A DNA stretch of 41,901 nucleotides from Mongoliibacter sp. (GCF_007692705.1 NZ_REBN01000159.1:1-41901); one strand, 5' to 3'. Counted from the first letter of the stretch, positions 16,956 to 27,403 are shown. The notes: generated by a model from the sequence alone, not told the origin. A program made the numbers and translations.

Positions 16956-17121
16956 ATGCTTCAAATTTCGGAATTATTGCCAATTTTGAATTATACATCC
17001 TTTGCTTAAAGAGTATTTCAGGTTTCACACAAATGCCAGCGATGAAGTATTGGACTGGGTGCAAACCTTGACCAATATGGCCCAGAAAAAGATTTCAAGC
17101 CAAATTATGGGGTATTTGTAG
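16956..17121 (+). pseudogene. Possible frameshifted small gene remnant
   Basis: Two short frames lie end to end in the 300-base gap between the desaturase and the nucleoside hydrolase. Frame A runs from ATG at 16956 to TAA at 17009 (17 residues, MLQISELLPILN). Frame B is open from before 17002 to TAG at 17121 (KEYFRFHTNASDEVLDWVQT). A one-base shift would join them into a helical protein of about 55 residues. I cannot identify any family, and it may be chance. The rest of the gap (16908-17208) shows nothing else. Confidence 0.25.
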
Positions 17122-17208
17122 GCTGGGCTTTTCAGTAAAACACTCTAAATGAAAGTCTTTTAATTTACTGAAAAGTGCGTAAATCAAACCACCTTCATAG
17201 CACTATAA

Positions 17209-18183
17209 TCAAAAGTCAGCGCTATAAAAACCTACCATCAACGCATCAATAATCTTGGCTACTTCATTGGGATTCATCTTTTGAATCAGATAGGAATGAT
17301 TACTTCTTTCTCCATTTTCCCACGTATTACTACCATCTGGCATCACCACGCACCTACCCTCTTCATTCAAACCCCAGTAATCTTCTGAGTTGGAGACAGC
17401 ATAAAGTATGGATGCCTGATCCCAACTCTGCCTTCCTTGAAAATTATTGTATAGCTGATATGCTCTCCACACAGGGCTATCCTTTGGCAATGACTTTTTG
17501 AGATAATCTGCTCCAGTTATTATCTCATTTCCAATTTCCCATCCTGCAAACACTACCCTTACCGGCCAATTTTCAACTACTATTTTGGTGGATTCTGGAT
17601 CGGGCCGATAGAAATTAGCCTCCTTACCTTCTGGAAACATCCCTCCCATGCAAGACCAAAATTTGACTTTTTTCTTGACCAAATCAATACCTGAAAGGTC
17701 TGAATATTCATCCGCTTTGGACTCTATCAAGTTTCTCAAATTTGTCAAATGCCCGATGGTAATAATGATGACACTTGAATCAGATTGAGTAGAAAGCAGT
17801 CTGCGATAAAGAGAAGTCGCATCCTCAGCATCATCAGAAGATGTCAAAGTGTGATTAAACTCTTCACTGATTTCCTTGGTGTATTTTGAAAAGGACGTTA
17901 AAGTGACTCCTTTCTCCACGCCAATCGGAATATTCCCTCTTTTAAAATAATGATTGATAGCATCTGTACATTGTGCAGCATACTGGTCATCACTCGTAAC
18001 AATTACCCCTAAAATATCCACTACTTCATAATCTGCCAAAGTATGTAGCATCGCCAATGCACCCACATCATCCACATCAGAATCAATATCTGTATCCAGT
18101 ATTACCTTGTAACTTTGGGCATTTGATATAATAGAAAATACACAAAAGTAAAGAAGGGCTATAAATCGTATCCTCATAATCAT
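17209..18183 (-). CDS. Secreted nucleoside hydrolase-like protein
   Basis: This 324-residue protein has a signal peptide (MRIRFIALLYFCVFSIISNAQ) and is followed by the nucleoside hydrolase metal-binding motif DTDIDSDVDDVGALAML. The Asp cluster holds calcium in this family. The frame opens further upstream at 18219, but those residues precede a signal peptide, so ATG at 18183 (or 18177) is preferred. Family enzymes cut the N-glycosidic bond of nucleosides. A secreted version could use external nucleosides, though some secreted members act on other ribosides. An Ile-rich core and DPESTKIVVENWPVRVVFAG fit the family fold. The gene stands alone, downstream of clpC. Confidence 0.82.
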   Translation of the reverse strand: MIMRIRFIALLYFCVFSIISNAQSYKVILDTDIDSDVDDVGALAMLHTLADYEVVDILGVIVTSDDQYAAQCTDAINHYFKRGNIPIGVEKGVTLTSFSKYTKEISEEFNHTLTSSDDAEDATSLYRRLLSTQSDSSVIIITIGHLTNLRNLIESKADEYSDLSGIDLVKKKVKFWSCMGGMFPEGKEANFYRPDPESTKIVVENWPVRVVFAGWEIGNEIITGADYLKKSLPKDSPVWRAYQLYNNFQGRQSWDQASILYAVSNSEDYWGLNEEGRCVVMPDGSNTWENGERSNHSYLIQKMNPNEVAKIIDALMVGFYSADF

Positions 18184-18281
18184 ATTCGAATGGTTTGAAT
18201 CAAGTGAATCCCTAAACAAGCATTTTTCATTTCACATTTATATTTTCTTTAATTTTTTTATCTGAAGTACGAAAAGCCCAC

Positions 18282-18309
18282 AAAAAAACGGTCAGCTTGC
18301 GCTGACCGT
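18282..18309 (-). terminator. Terminator after clpC
   Basis: A perfect 9-base-pair stem (ACGGTCAGC and GCTGACCGT) with a four-base loop is preceded on the plus strand by seven A, which is a U-tract for minus-strand transcripts. It lies 26 bases beyond the clpC stop. Confidence 0.92.
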
Positions 18310-18334
18310 CTCAATCAATCTGGTGTTAAACAAC

Positions 18335-20866
18335 TCATCCGGCTTTTTCCTTCTTGTCAACCTTAATGGTCAACTCCTCCCCTTCTCCGGAATAATCTGC
18401 AATAATAACGTCTCCATCTGATAATTCTCCTTTGAGAATTTCCTCCGCAAGAGCATCTTCCAGATATTTCTGGATGGCCCTATTTAAAGGTCTGGCTCCA
18501 TATTGCTGATCATATCCTTTCTCTGCAAGGAAATCTTTCGCTTTCTCGGTCAATTCTATGGAATAACCCAAATCGGTTATTCTTTTAAAGAGCTTTCCTA
18601 AGCTGATATCAATAATTTTATGAATGTGATCTTTATCAAGTGAATTGAAAACTACCACGTCGTCCAGCCTATTAAGGAATTCTGGACTAAACGCCTTTTT
18701 CAAGGCACTTTGAATTGTAGATTTCATAACTTCATCCATACTTTGAGACTTGGCTTTTGAAGCAAATCCAATTCCTGCTCCAAAATCTTTCAAATCTCTG
18801 ACACCTATATTGGAAGTCATAATAATGATGGTGTTTCTAAAATCTACTCTTCTGCCCAAGCCATCGGTAAGTATACCGTCATCCAACACCTGTAAAAGGA
18901 TATTGAAAACATCTGGATGAGCTTTTTCGATTTCGTCAAGCAATACTACTGAATATGGCTTTCTCCTGACCTTTTCGGTCAATTGACCACCTTCTTCATA
19001 TCCAACGTATCCTGGAGGTGCTCCTACCAATCTGGAAACACTAAATTTCTCCATGTACTCAGACATATCAATTCTTATCAAGGAGTCTTCTTTATCGAAA
19101 AGATAGGTTGCCAATATTTTAGCCAACTCAGTTTTACCAACACCAGTTGGACCTAGAAAGATAAAGGAGCCGATTGGTTTCTTAGGATCCTTCAATCCTA
19201 CCCTCGTTCTCTGAATAGCTTTAGTCAATTTCTTGATAGCTTGCTCCTGTCCAATCACCTTACCTTGAAGTTCATCAGCCATACTCAACAGCTTAGTTCC
19301 TTCATTCTGGGCAATTCTTTTGGCAGGAATACCAGTCATCATTGCAATAACTTCCGCCACATTTTCTTCCTCAACAGTATAGCGCTTGGTTTTGCTTTCT
19401 TCTTCCCAACGGGTTTTGGCATTTTCAAGCTGCTCTAGAAGTTTTTTCTCCTTGTCTCGAAGTTGGGCAGCTTCTTCATATTTCTGGCTTTTCACTACCC
19501 TGTTTTTCTCCACCTTGATATCCTCTACTTCTTGCTCAAGTTTGAGAATTTCCTCAGGTACATGGATATTATTAATATGGACCCTAGCTCCGGCCTCATC
19601 CAAGATATCTATAGCTTTGTCAGGCAAGAACCTGTCAGAAATGTACCTATCCGATAATTTCACACAAGCATCTATTGCCTCGTCGGTATAAATTACATTG
19701 TGATGATCTTCGTATTTGTCTTTGATATTGTTGAGAATTTGAATGGTTTCTTCTGGAGTGGTAGCGTCTACCATTACCATTTGGAACCTACGTGCCAAAG
19801 CACCATCCTTTTCAATGTACTGTCTGTACTCATCTAAAGTCGTTGCTCCAATACATTGTATTTCACCCCTTGCAAGGGCTGGCTTGAACATGTTGGACGC
19901 ATCCAATGAACCACTGGCGCCACCTGCACCTACTATTGTGTGCAATTCATCTATAAACAGGATGACATTAGGTGATTTTTCCAATTCGTTCATAACCGCC
20001 TTCATCCTTTCTTCGAATTGACCTCTGTACTTAGTACCGGCCACCAAAGAAGCAAGATCTAAAGTTACAACACGTTTATTGAAAAGCACTCTTGAAACCT
20101 TCTTCTGAACGATACGCAACGCGAGCCCCTCAGCTATTGCCGTTTTACCCACGCCAGGTTCACCGATAAGGATTGGATTATTCTTCTTTCTTCTCGATAG
20201 AATCTGCGCTACACGCTCAATTTCTTTTTCTCTACCAATGATAGGATCAAGTTTGTCGTCCTCGGCCATTTTGGTCAAGTCTCTCCCGAAATTGTCCAAA
20301 ACCGGGGTTCTGGATTTTTCTCCAGAACCTTTGGACGAACTACCTGATGAACTGCCCGATGAAGAGCCGAACAATTTTGATCCATCTTCGTCCGGATCGT
20401 CAGCTTCTGCTTTTGATCTTGGACCTGCATCTGTTTGAAATTCCAGCATCTCTTTTACCGAGTCGTAATTAGTGTCAAATTTATGTAATATCTGCGTTGC
20501 TATATTATCCTCATCCCTGAGAATGGATAACAGCAAATGTTCTGTACCTATCAACTGGCTTTTAAAAATTTTAGCCTCTAAATAAGTGATTTTCAATACT
20601 TTTTCAGATTGTCTTGTCAATGGAATATTGGCAAGATTTTTCACATTATGGTTTGCGGTACCTTTGACAGCCCTCTCAATTGAATTTCTAAGCTCGTCTA
20701 ATGGAACTCCCATTTTTTTGAGTATGGAAACAGCCACTCCTTCTCCCTCACGAATCATGCCCAGCAAGAGGTGCTCCGTACCTATGTAATCGTGCCCTAA
20801 TCGCAAAGCTTCTTCGCGGCTAAGAGAGATCACCTCTTTGACTCTGTTTGAAAATTTTGCCTCCAT
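18335..20866 (-). CDS. clpC: ATP-dependent Clp protease ATP-binding subunit ClpC
   Basis: This 843-residue AAA+ unfoldase feeds substrates to ClpP. The N domain with two repeats spans 1-145 ([11 protein letters not shown] and [11 protein letters not shown]). A Gly/Ser-rich linker follows at about 167-182. The first AAA domain has Walker A GEPGVGKT (235-242) and [10 protein letters not shown]. The middle domain contains a UVR-like [18 protein letters not shown]. The second AAA domain has [12 protein letters not shown] and the C-terminal sensor region [16 protein letters not shown]. The presence of the UVR-like M domain separates it from ClpA and from ClpB. An AAAGGA sequence lies just before the ATG. 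The gene is monocistronic with a strong terminator. Confidence 0.96.
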   Translation of the reverse strand: MEAKFSNRVKEVISLSREEALRLGHDYIGTEHLLLGMIREGEGVAVSILKKMGVPLDELRNSIERAVKGTANHNVKNLANIPLTRQSEKVLKITYLEAKIFKSQLIGTEHLLLSILRDEDNIATQILHKFDTNYDSVKEMLEFQTDAGPRSKAEADDPDEDGSKLFGSSSGSSSGSSSKGSGEKSRTPVLDNFGRDLTKMAEDDKLDPIIGREKEIERVAQILSRRKKNNPILIGEPGVGKTAIAEGLALRIVQKKVSRVLFNKRVVTLDLASLVAGTKYRGQFEERMKAVMNELEKSPNVILFIDELHTIVGAGGASGSLDASNMFKPALARGEIQCIGATTLDEYRQYIEKDGALARRFQMVMVDATTPEETIQILNNIKDKYEDHHNVIYTDEAIDACVKLSDRYISDRFLPDKAIDILDEAGARVHINNIHVPEEILKLEQEVEDIKVEKNRVVKSQKYEEAAQLRDKEKKLLEQLENAKTRWEEESKTKRYTVEEENVAEVIAMMTGIPAKRIAQNEGTKLLSMADELQGKVIGQEQAIKKLTKAIQRTRVGLKDPKKPIGSFIFLGPTGVGKTELAKILATYLFDKEDSLIRIDMSEYMEKFSVSRLVGAPPGYVGYEEGGQLTEKVRRKPYSVVLLDEIEKAHPDVFNILLQVLDDGILTDGLGRRVDFRNTIIIMTSNIGVRDLKDFGAGIGFASKAKSQSMDEVMKSTIQSALKKAFSPEFLNRLDDVVVFNSLDKDHIHKIIDISLGKLFKRITDLGYSIELTEKAKDFLAEKGYDQQYGARPLNRAIQKYLEDALAEEILKGELSDGDVIIADYSGEGEELTIKVDKKEKAG

Positions 20867-20947
20867 TTATATCCTTTCTGATTTGATTTGAAATCTTTAC
20901 TAATGTTACCTAATTTGTTTTAAAAACACAATCCAATCCGCTATTGT

Positions 20948-21568
20948 TCATTCAATTTTTTTTGATGCGGTAATTATGGCTTCAGCCTCCGGACCTGCAC
21001 AAAACAAAAGGTCTATTATGCTTAAGTTAGGGACAAAGTCTACGCCAAACAACTGACTGTATGGTCTAGCCTCATAGATATCCCTTTCGGTAAAATGTTC
21101 TTTAGACTTGATTACCCCTCTCAGATCGCTCAAACCTGACTTTTCACCGAACTCACTTAAATATTTTACCTCTGTATCCCACCTCAACAATTTCAGACAA
21201 ACTGTCAGTAGTTGCTGGTTCATATCTATCAAAAACGGCAGTTTCTTCAAATACACTTGTTCAAGGTAAGGGTAATAAAATTCAAAGAAAGGGGCTTTTC
21301 CGTAAGCGGACTGCATACCACGCAGATGTACGTTCAACCACTTTTGTTCATAATCTATACGAATATCGCGGTATGGTTGGTTTTTATTCCCTCCATATAC
21401 AGGAACGGATAGCTTTTCAGTTTTATTGGCCAAAAGTATAGAAGTTCTGTTTCTAAGGCTTTGCTTTTGGTATCGTTCCAAATCATCAAGACAAATTATT
21501 CCATTCCCCTGAACAGCAGCAAAATACTCTATTGATGGCAGATAAAAAAGCTCGGTAATAATCCCCAT
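20948..21568 (-). CDS. WbqC family protein
   Basis: This 206-residue protein matches the WbqC-like family (PF08889 group). The N-terminal GIITELFYLPSIEYFAAV is followed by DDLERYQKQSLRNRTSILLA, SVPVYGGNKNQPYRDIRIDY, WLNVHLRGMQSAYGKAPFFE and FYYPYLEQVY. Family members occur in O-antigen and polysaccharide clusters, and some appear as amino-acid or amide-forming enzymes, but the reaction is not settled. The open frame begins at a TTG (21589), but the ATG at 21568 is the family start. The gene lies 24 bases downstream of the TsaC-like gene on the same strand, probably in one transcript. Confidence 0.85.
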   Translation of the reverse strand: MGIITELFYLPSIEYFAAVQGNGIICLDDLERYQKQSLRNRTSILLANKTEKLSVPVYGGNKNQPYRDIRIDYEQKWLNVHLRGMQSAYGKAPFFEFYYPYLEQVYLKKLPFLIDMNQQLLTVCLKLLRWDTEVKYLSEFGEKSGLSDLRGVIKSKEHFTERDIYEARPYSQLFGVDFVPNLSIIDLLFCAGPEAEAIITASKKIE

Positions 21569-21592
21569 TATGTGAAATTTATGAGACAAATA

Positions 21593-22222
21593 TCAGAATA
21601 AATCATCAATCGGGCCAAGGCCTTCTCTGACTATTTCTATCTGCTGTCCTGTACAATCCAAAACAGTTGAAGCCACGTTATTTCCATAACCTCCATCGAT
21701 AACGACATCAACTAAGTCCCTGTATTTTTCATAAATCAATTCCGGGTCAGTGCTATACTCTACAACTTCATCTTCATCATGAATAGATGTGGTCAAAATA
21801 GGGTATCCCAATTCCTTTACCAAAAGTCTTGGGATAGGATGATCAGGCACCCTGATACCCACTGTTTTTTTATTGCTGTTAAGGATTTTAGGAACCGAGT
21901 TGTTGGCTTCCAAAATAAAGGTATATGGTCCTGGAAGAGCTTTTTTCATAACCTTGAATACCGGCGTGCTTAAAGCCCTGGTATACTCAGATATGTTGCT
22001 TAGGTCATAGCATATAAAGGAAAAATTATGTTTTTTAGGCTTGATACCTTTGATCTGTGAGATGCGTTCTATGGCCCTTTGATTGTGGATATTACAACCC
22101 ATCCCGTAGACCGTATCTGTAGGATAAATGATTACGCCACCATCTCTCAGGATATTGACTATGGTTTCTATTTTCTTAATCTCGGGATTTTCCGGATACA
22201 GTTTAATAAATTCAGCAGGCAT
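21593..22222 (-). CDS. L-threonylcarbamoyladenylate synthase family (TsaC/YciO)
   Basis: This 209-residue protein has the YrdC fold. It shows the ATP/threonine pocket region [48 protein letters not shown] and [10 protein letters not shown]. TsaC makes threonylcarbamoyl-AMP for t6A at position 37 of tRNAs. Here the KPKKHNFSF segment is closer to the YciO branch, whose role is less certain, so the exact subfamily is open. The length lacks the extra C-terminal Sua5 domain. The gene is upstream of WbqC. Confidence 0.85.
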   Translation of the reverse strand: MPAEFIKLYPENPEIKKIETIVNILRDGGVIIYPTDTVYGMGCNIHNQRAIERISQIKGIKPKKHNFSFICYDLSNISEYTRALSTPVFKVMKKALPGPYTFILEANNSVPKILNSNKKTVGIRVPDHPIPRLLVKELGYPILTTSIHDEDEVVEYSTDPELIYEKYRDLVDVVIDGGYGNNVASTVLDCTGQQIEIVREGLGPIDDLF

Positions 22223-22315
22223 ATTTCAATAGGTTAAAAATGATTAAAGCTTATTAAAGGTAATTATAAATTTTAAGAAGCATTATGGTTTTAGTCCTTT
22301 CATTCTTTCACTAAT

Positions 22316-22726
22316 TCAACCAAGCTGATTTTGAAATAGTTTTATAAACTCATTCAATATAGGAATATCTGCTGCTGCCCAATCCAATGCCCTGAGTTCA
22401 TCCAAGTTAAACCAATCAGCTTTTTTATGCTCTTTTAGAGAAATTTTCCCACTTGAAAAATAACAAACATAGGGGATGAGTTCAATTTGTTTTTTCCCTG
22501 GATATTGATGAATGTTTTTACTCAAGCTTTGATGGATTTTTATGTCTATATCAAGTTCCTCTTTAATTTCCCTTCTAAGGCACTCCTCCTCTGACTCAGC
22601 CCCTTCCAGCTTGCCTCCTGGAAATTCCCAAGTCAATGGCAGGTGCATATATTCACTCCTTTGGGCGGCTAAGACCCTCTTATTTTTGATGATTATCGCA
22701 CAAATAACCTGTATAGGTTTTTCCAT
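22316..22726 (-). CDS. MutT-type Nudix hydrolase
   Basis: This 136-residue protein contains a full Nudix box beginning GGKLEGAESEEECLRREI and continuing with KEELDI, with the metal-binding Glu residues in G-x5-E-x7-REU-x-EE-x-G-U order (the second Gly is Asp here). MutT-family members remove oxidised or modified (d)NTPs such as 8-oxo-dGTP. The segment HLPLTWEFPGGKLE agrees with that group. The gene is divergent from mltG, with 74 bases between the starts. Confidence 0.88.
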   Translation of the reverse strand: MEKPIQVICAIIIKNKRVLAAQRSEYMHLPLTWEFPGGKLEGAESEEECLRREIKEELDIDIKIHQSLSKNIHQYPGKKQIELIPYVCYFSSGKISLKEHKKADWFNLDELRALDWAAADIPILNEFIKLFQNQLG

Positions 22727-22764
22727 AGATTGTAAAGTTAATTAGCCCCTTGAACAAAAATCTC

Positions 22765-22772
22765 TATTTTTG
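22765..22772 (+). promoter_or_regulatory. TAnnTTTG promoter element (TATTTTTG) before mltG
   Basis: TATTTTTG matches the Bacteroidota -7 consensus and lies 29 bases before the mltG ATG, a suitable distance. No clear -33 element is visible at the usual spacing, so the call rests on the -7 element alone. Confidence 0.4.
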
Positions 22773-22800
22773 CCGTTATTCCAGTACTTAAGCTAAAATT

Positions 22801-23844
22801 ATGTTGGGAGACAAAAAAACAAAATTCCTTCTGGTCTTCATTATCACTTTCTCGGTGCTATTGTCATCACTTTCTTTTTATTTTTATCAGGCTTTTTTCA
22901 GCCCGAATGCCCTTGTGGATAAAGAAGAAGGACGAATGATACGGATTCCAAGCAATGCTACCTTCCAAATGGTAGTGGATATACTTGATAAAACTGATGT
23001 CATCAATGATGTGCTCACCTTTAGTTTTGTATCCAAGGTAATGAAGTATCAGGAAAATGTGAAGCCGGGGTTATATACGATTCCAGCCAAAACCAATAAC
23101 CTCAACCTGGTTAAATTACTTCGGTCTGGAAGGCAAACTCCAGTAATGGTGACCTTTAATAATGTAAGGGTAAAAGAAGACCTCGCCGAGAAGATCACCA
23201 GGAATTTAGAAATCAACGAGCAGCAATTCCTCGATCTTCTTACCGATTCTGTCAATATCAGGAAATTTGGATTTGAGGAAGAGACCATCATGGCCATGTT
23301 CATTCCCAATTCTTATGAAGTGTGGTGGAATACTTCTGCCGAAAAACTTTTTGATAGAATGTACAATGAATACAATAAATTTTGGACAGAGGAAAGGAAG
23401 AACAAAGCAAGTCAATTGGGTCTGAGCCCAAATGAAGTCTCCACACTGGCTTCTATTGTACAGGCAGAAACCCAAAAAGCAGATGAAAGACCAAAAGTTG
23501 CAGGTGTATATCTCAATAGACTCAAAATCAATATGCCTCTTCAAGCAGATCCTACCTTGGTTTTTGCTGTAGGGGATTTCAATATCAAAAGGGTACTCAA
23601 TGTACATAAAGAGATAGAAAGCCCTTATAATACTTATAAATATGCCGGACTTCCTCCAGGTCCCATCAACCTTCCGGAAATCACTGCCCTGGAAGCAGTG
23701 TTGAACTACGAAGATCATGCATACTTATATTTCTGTGCCAAGGAGGACTTTTCTGGCTATCATGCATTTGCGACCAACCTAACTGAGCACCTAAGTAACG
23801 CCAGAAGATATCAGGCCGCACTCAATCGTTCAAAAATTTACTGA
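22801..23844 (+). CDS. mltG: Endolytic murein transglycosylase MltG
   Basis: This 347-residue YceG-like protein has one N-terminal transmembrane helix (about 8-29) and an extracytoplasmic domain. It cuts nascent peptidoglycan strands and is thought to set the length of glycan chains. Visible marks are the LysM-like region RIPSNATFQMVVDIL, the catalytic-Glu segment STLASIVQAETQKADE, and VYLNRLKINMPLQADPT with the closing AYLYFCAKEDFSGYHAFA. The stop is followed by the thioesterase start with 1 base between, so the two are co-transcribed. Confidence 0.93.
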   Translation: MLGDKKTKFLLVFIITFSVLLSSLSFYFYQAFFSPNALVDKEEGRMIRIPSNATFQMVVDILDKTDVINDVLTFSFVSKVMKYQENVKPGLYTIPAKTNNLNLVKLLRSGRQTPVMVTFNNVRVKEDLAEKITRNLEINEQQFLDLLTDSVNIRKFGFEEETIMAMFIPNSYEVWWNTSAEKLFDRMYNEYNKFWTEERKNKASQLGLSPNEVSTLASIVQAETQKADERPKVAGVYLNRLKINMPLQADPTLVFAVGDFNIKRVLNVHKEIESPYNTYKYAGLPPGPINLPEITALEAVLNYEDHAYLYFCAKEDFSGYHAFATNLTEHLSNARRYQAALNRSKIY

Positions 23845-23845
23845 T

Positions 23846-24253
23846 ATGTTCCAAGCTGAAACACAAGTGCGCGTCAGGTACGCTGAAACAGATCAAATGG
23901 CCTATGTTTATTACGGGAATTATGCAATGTATTTTGAAGTGGCCAGGGTAGAAGCCTTGCGGGCAGCTGGCTTTTCTTACAAGCAAATGGAAGAGGATGG
24001 CGTCATCATGCCTGTCCTGGAATTACATACACAATTCATCAAACCAGGAAAATATGACGAGCTTTTGACAATCAAAACAAGTATTCCTGAATTGCCCGGT
24101 ATCCGCATTAGATTCGAGTATGAAGTACTCAATGAAGCACATGAAATACTGACCAAAGGATGGACGACCCTCACTTTTCTGAAAAAAGAAAACCATAGAC
24201 CCTGCAGACCTCCCCAATATTTGTTAGATTTATTACGACCATATTTTGATTAA
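23846..24253 (+). CDS. Hotdog-fold acyl-CoA thioesterase (YbgC/FcbC type)
   Basis: The protein is 135 residues. The conserved active-site region RVRYAETDQMAYVYYGNYAM carries the Asp of the YbgC-type thioesterases. VARVEALRAAGFSY and FIKPGKYDELLTI follow in the usual hotdog order. It hydrolyses a short or medium acyl-CoA in the cytoplasm. It sits 1 base after mltG and 11 bases before the BrkB-like gene, so it belongs to their operon, though the metabolic link is not obvious. Confidence 0.88.
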   Translation: MFQAETQVRVRYAETDQMAYVYYGNYAMYFEVARVEALRAAGFSYKQMEEDGVIMPVLELHTQFIKPGKYDELLTIKTSIPELPGIRIRFEYEVLNEAHEILTKGWTTLTFLKKENHRPCRPPQYLLDLLRPYFD

Positions 24254-24264
24254 TAGATTTTTCA

Positions 24265-25218
24265 GTGAAAAAATGGCTACGCTTATTCTCAATCAAACTT
24301 ACCAGAAAGGCTAAGCTTTTAAGGAATATCCACTTTGGAAATCCTGACCAAAACCTCTATGATGTGGGTAGGATTTTTTTGGAACAAGTAAAAAAGGATG
24401 AGATCAATGAAAGAGCTGGCGCCATGGCGTTTAGTTTTACCGTTGCCATGTTTCCCTTATTGCTGTTCTTATTGAATATCATTCCCTATATAGGACTCTT
24501 TTTCAAAAATGTAACGACTAAAAATATCCTGCTTTTTATCAATGAATTTATTCCTGAAAGCATCTATCAGGAGGCAGAAGCCACAATAATGGATATTGTA
24601 AGTAAACCAAGACAGAGCTTGTTATCCATTGGTTTTTTTCTAGCCTTGTTTTTGGCTACCAATGGTGTGGTTTCCATGATGAATGCTTTTAATGCAGTTT
24701 ATAGGACAAAAGAGAATAGGAGTTTTTGGAAAACCAGGGTTCTCGCTGTTTCGATTATAGTGGTTTTGGTATTGACGATTTGTGGAGCTGTTGTCATCAT
24801 GATCCTTGGTGGCAGTGTATTGTATCAGATTTCGGAATGGGAAATTGTATCCAGTAGCCTATACTATTATATGTTGACAGGATTTAGATTTTTGGTTTTA
24901 TTATCTGTCTTTACCATTGCCACAGCATATATTTTCAGGTTTGCACCTGCTGTCCATGACAAATGGAGGTTCTTTTCGGTAGGTTCTGTCACCGCAGGCT
25001 TTTTGATCAATTTCAGCTTTTACCTTTTTTCTTTTTACCTTAATAATTTCGCTACTTACAACAAACTGTATGGCTCCATTGGAGCAATGATTGCCGTGAT
25101 GCTTTGGCTTTTTATCACCTCCCTGATTATATTAGTGTGTTTTGAAATTAATGTCAGCTTGGATAAAGCAGCCGACAGAAGGTGGTTTTCCAAAACACTC
25201 AAAAGAAAAACAACATGA
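24265..25218 (+). CDS. YihY/BrkB family membrane protein
   Basis: This 317-residue protein starts at GTG (MKKWLRLF). About six transmembrane helices are visible, at roughly 55-75, 110-130, 152-177, 200-222, 235-260 and 270-293. The family hallmarks are ERAGAMAFSFTVAMFPLLLF near residue 50 and the late NLYGSIGAMIAVMLWL-like segment (NKLYGSIGAMIAVMLWLFIT). The YihY/BrkB family (once mistaken for RNase BN) has no firmly established function, though some members are proposed transporters. The gene is 11 bases after the thioesterase. Confidence 0.88.
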   Translation: MKKWLRLFSIKLTRKAKLLRNIHFGNPDQNLYDVGRIFLEQVKKDEINERAGAMAFSFTVAMFPLLLFLLNIIPYIGLFFKNVTTKNILLFINEFIPESIYQEAEATIMDIVSKPRQSLLSIGFFLALFLATNGVVSMMNAFNAVYRTKENRSFWKTRVLAVSIIVVLVLTICGAVVIMILGGSVLYQISEWEIVSSSLYYYMLTGFRFLVLLSVFTIATAYIFRFAPAVHDKWRFFSVGSVTAGFLINFSFYLFSFYLNNFATYNKLYGSIGAMIAVMLWLFITSLIILVCFEINVSLDKAADRRWFSKTLKRKTT

Positions 25219-25300
25219 TTTAAATCATCATTTTAGGTTATTGTCATCAGGTAAACCGTCTGATATCAGAGTTAATTTTGCCCTATCAAATTCAAAGATT

Positions 25301-27397
25301 ATGAAGCCAAATAAAAGTATTTTTATAGCTACTGCGGAACCTTTCAGTGGAAAATCTATCGTCGCTCTTGGCCTGGTAGATATGCTCTTGGCAAGAACGC
25401 AAAAGATCGGGTATTTCAAACCTATCATAAACCATGAACCAGCCATCAAGCCTGACAGTCATATTGAGACTTTAATTGGATATTTCAAACTGCCACTACA
25501 GATTGAAAAAACCTTTTCTTACACCAGGGAACAGGCAAATATTCTAGCCCAGTCTGGAATGCAAAATGAAATTATAGATAATATTATTTCCAAGTTTAAA
25601 AGCTTAGAAGAAGAGTATGATTTCACCATAATTGAAGGAAGTGATTTTCTGGGAGAGGGTACGGCTTTTGAATTTGATGCCAACCTAGCCATAGCCAAAA
25701 ATCTGGGCACGCCAGTGATCATAGTGGCCTCAGGGGATGGAAAATCAATATCTCAAATTTGCAGTAACGTCAATGTTACCATCAATAATTTCCTGCAGCG
25801 AAAAGTGAAAGTGATTGCTGTTGTAGTCAATAAAGTAGATGAATCAGATCTCAATAATGTACAGCAGGCACTTCAAAATCAGGTAATAAATGATATTCAG
25901 ATAGCTGTCATCCCTAAAATCACTGCTTTAAAAAGTCCTTCTATGTATGAGGTAAAGGAGCATCTCAATGCTGAAGTTATGTTTGGTGATGAACAGATGA
26001 GCAACAGGGCCGATCACTTTATATTTGGGGCGATGCATATTGCCAACTTCCTCAATCATATCAAGCAGAATGTGTTGATTGTCACTCCAGGTGACAGATC
26101 GGATATCCTGCTGGCATCTTTACAAGCTAGTCTTTCCAAAAACTATCCCAAAATAGCTGGGATTGTACTTACTGGTGGATTTGAAGTTCCTGATTCTGTC
26201 ATCAGGCTGATACAGGGAACCAATACCCTCATTCCAATTCTCAGGGTAGAGGAACCATCCTTTTATGCAGCCACCAAAGTTGCTGCTATTCATTCAAAGT
26301 TCAGCCCTTCCAATCCTGAGAAAATCCATATTGCCATCAATACCTTCAATAAATATATGGACATGGAAGCCTTGGAAAACAATATTGCATCCTTCAAAGC
26401 TTCAGGTATGACTCCGAGAATGTTCCAATACCAATTGGTGAGCTGGGCCAAAAACAAAAAGAAACACATCGTACTTCCTGAAGGTCATGACGAGCGCATT
26501 CTTAAAGCGGCCGATAGACTTGTCAGGCATGGCATTGTAAACATAACCTTATTGGGTAACTTGGACGAAATCACAGCCTCTATCAACCGATTGGGTTTGG
26601 GACTCAGCCAGGAAAACTGTCAAATCATCAACCCTCAGGAATCTGTATACTTTGATGATTATGCCAACACTCTCTTTGAAATCAGAAAAGGTAAAAAACT
26701 ACCGTTGGGTATAGCCAGAGACCTGATGACTGACGTAGCCTATTATGGCACCATGATGGTACACAAAGGCCATGCAGATGGCATGGTTTCAGGCGCGGTC
26801 CATACCACTGCACACACCATTAGACCAGCTTTACAATTTATCAAAACCAAGCCTGGAATTTCCCTCGTTTCCTCGGTATTCTTTATGTGTCTTCCAGACA
26901 GGGTGACCATTTTCGGGGATTGTGCCATTAATATCAACCCATCAGCTGAAGAATTGGCTGAAATAGCCATTTCCTCTGCCGACACCAGTGCTAAATTCGG
27001 AATCGAGCCAAGGGTAGCCATGTTATCTTATTCTTCAGGAGCATCAGGTTCGGGAGAAGATGTAGACAAAGTTCGCTCGGCAACGCAAATAGTCAAGGAA
27101 AAAAGGCCAGACATCCTGGTGGAAGGACCCATACAGTATGATGCTGCTGTGGACCCAAAAACGGGAAAACAAAAAATGCCTGATTCAAAAGTTGCCGGAA
27201 ATGCATCTGTTTTAATATTTCCTGACTTAAATACTGGCAACAATACCTACAAAGCAGTACAAAGAGAAACTGGAGCAATAGCCATCGGGCCTATGTTGCA
27301 GGGTATGAACAAACCTGTCAATGACCTAAGCCGTGGTTGTACTGTAGATGATATTTACAATACGGTAGTCATTACCGCCATACAGGCACAGGAGTGA
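25301..27397 (+). CDS. pta: Phosphate acetyltransferase
   Basis: This 698-residue long-form Pta converts acetyl-CoA and phosphate to acetyl phosphate and CoA. It has a BioD-like P-loop domain (FIATAEPFSGKSIVALGL, residues 6-23), a middle DRTGG-type domain (about 225-325) and a C-terminal catalytic domain (about 370-698) with HIVLPEGHDERILKAADR, MVSGAVHTTAHTIRPALQ and MLSYSSGASGSGEDVDKV. The frame is open from 25142, overlapping the previous gene, but ATG at 25301 gives the standard start. The gene is followed by ackA, with a short heptamer repeat between them. Confidence 0.95.
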   Translation: MKPNKSIFIATAEPFSGKSIVALGLVDMLLARTQKIGYFKPIINHEPAIKPDSHIETLIGYFKLPLQIEKTFSYTREQANILAQSGMQNEIIDNIISKFKSLEEEYDFTIIEGSDFLGEGTAFEFDANLAIAKNLGTPVIIVASGDGKSISQICSNVNVTINNFLQRKVKVIAVVVNKVDESDLNNVQQALQNQVINDIQIAVIPKITALKSPSMYEVKEHLNAEVMFGDEQMSNRADHFIFGAMHIANFLNHIKQNVLIVTPGDRSDILLASLQASLSKNYPKIAGIVLTGGFEVPDSVIRLIQGTNTLIPILRVEEPSFYAATKVAAIHSKFSPSNPEKIHIAINTFNKYMDMEALENNIASFKASGMTPRMFQYQLVSWAKNKKKHIVLPEGHDERILKAADRLVRHGIVNITLLGNLDEITASINRLGLGLSQENCQIINPQESVYFDDYANTLFEIRKGKKLPLGIARDLMTDVAYYGTMMVHKGHADGMVSGAVHTTAHTIRPALQFIKTKPGISLVSSVFFMCLPDRVTIFGDCAININPSAEELAEIAISSADTSAKFGIEPRVAMLSYSSGASGSGEDVDKVRSATQIVKEKRPDILVEGPIQYDAAVDPKTGKQKMPDSKVAGNASVLIFPDLNTGNNTYKAVQRETGAIAIGPMLQGMNKPVNDLSRGCTVDDIYNTVVITAIQAQE

Positions 27398-27403
27398 ATA
27401 AAA

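Noticed and set aside
23206-23718. Minus-strand open frame of 170 residues over mltG
   Set aside because: It overlaps a well-identified gene. Its length reflects base composition, and no domain is visible.
25142-25300. Upstream extension of the pta frame into the BrkB-like gene
   Set aside because: The extra residues overlap a conserved C-terminus and precede the normal P-loop start of Pta.
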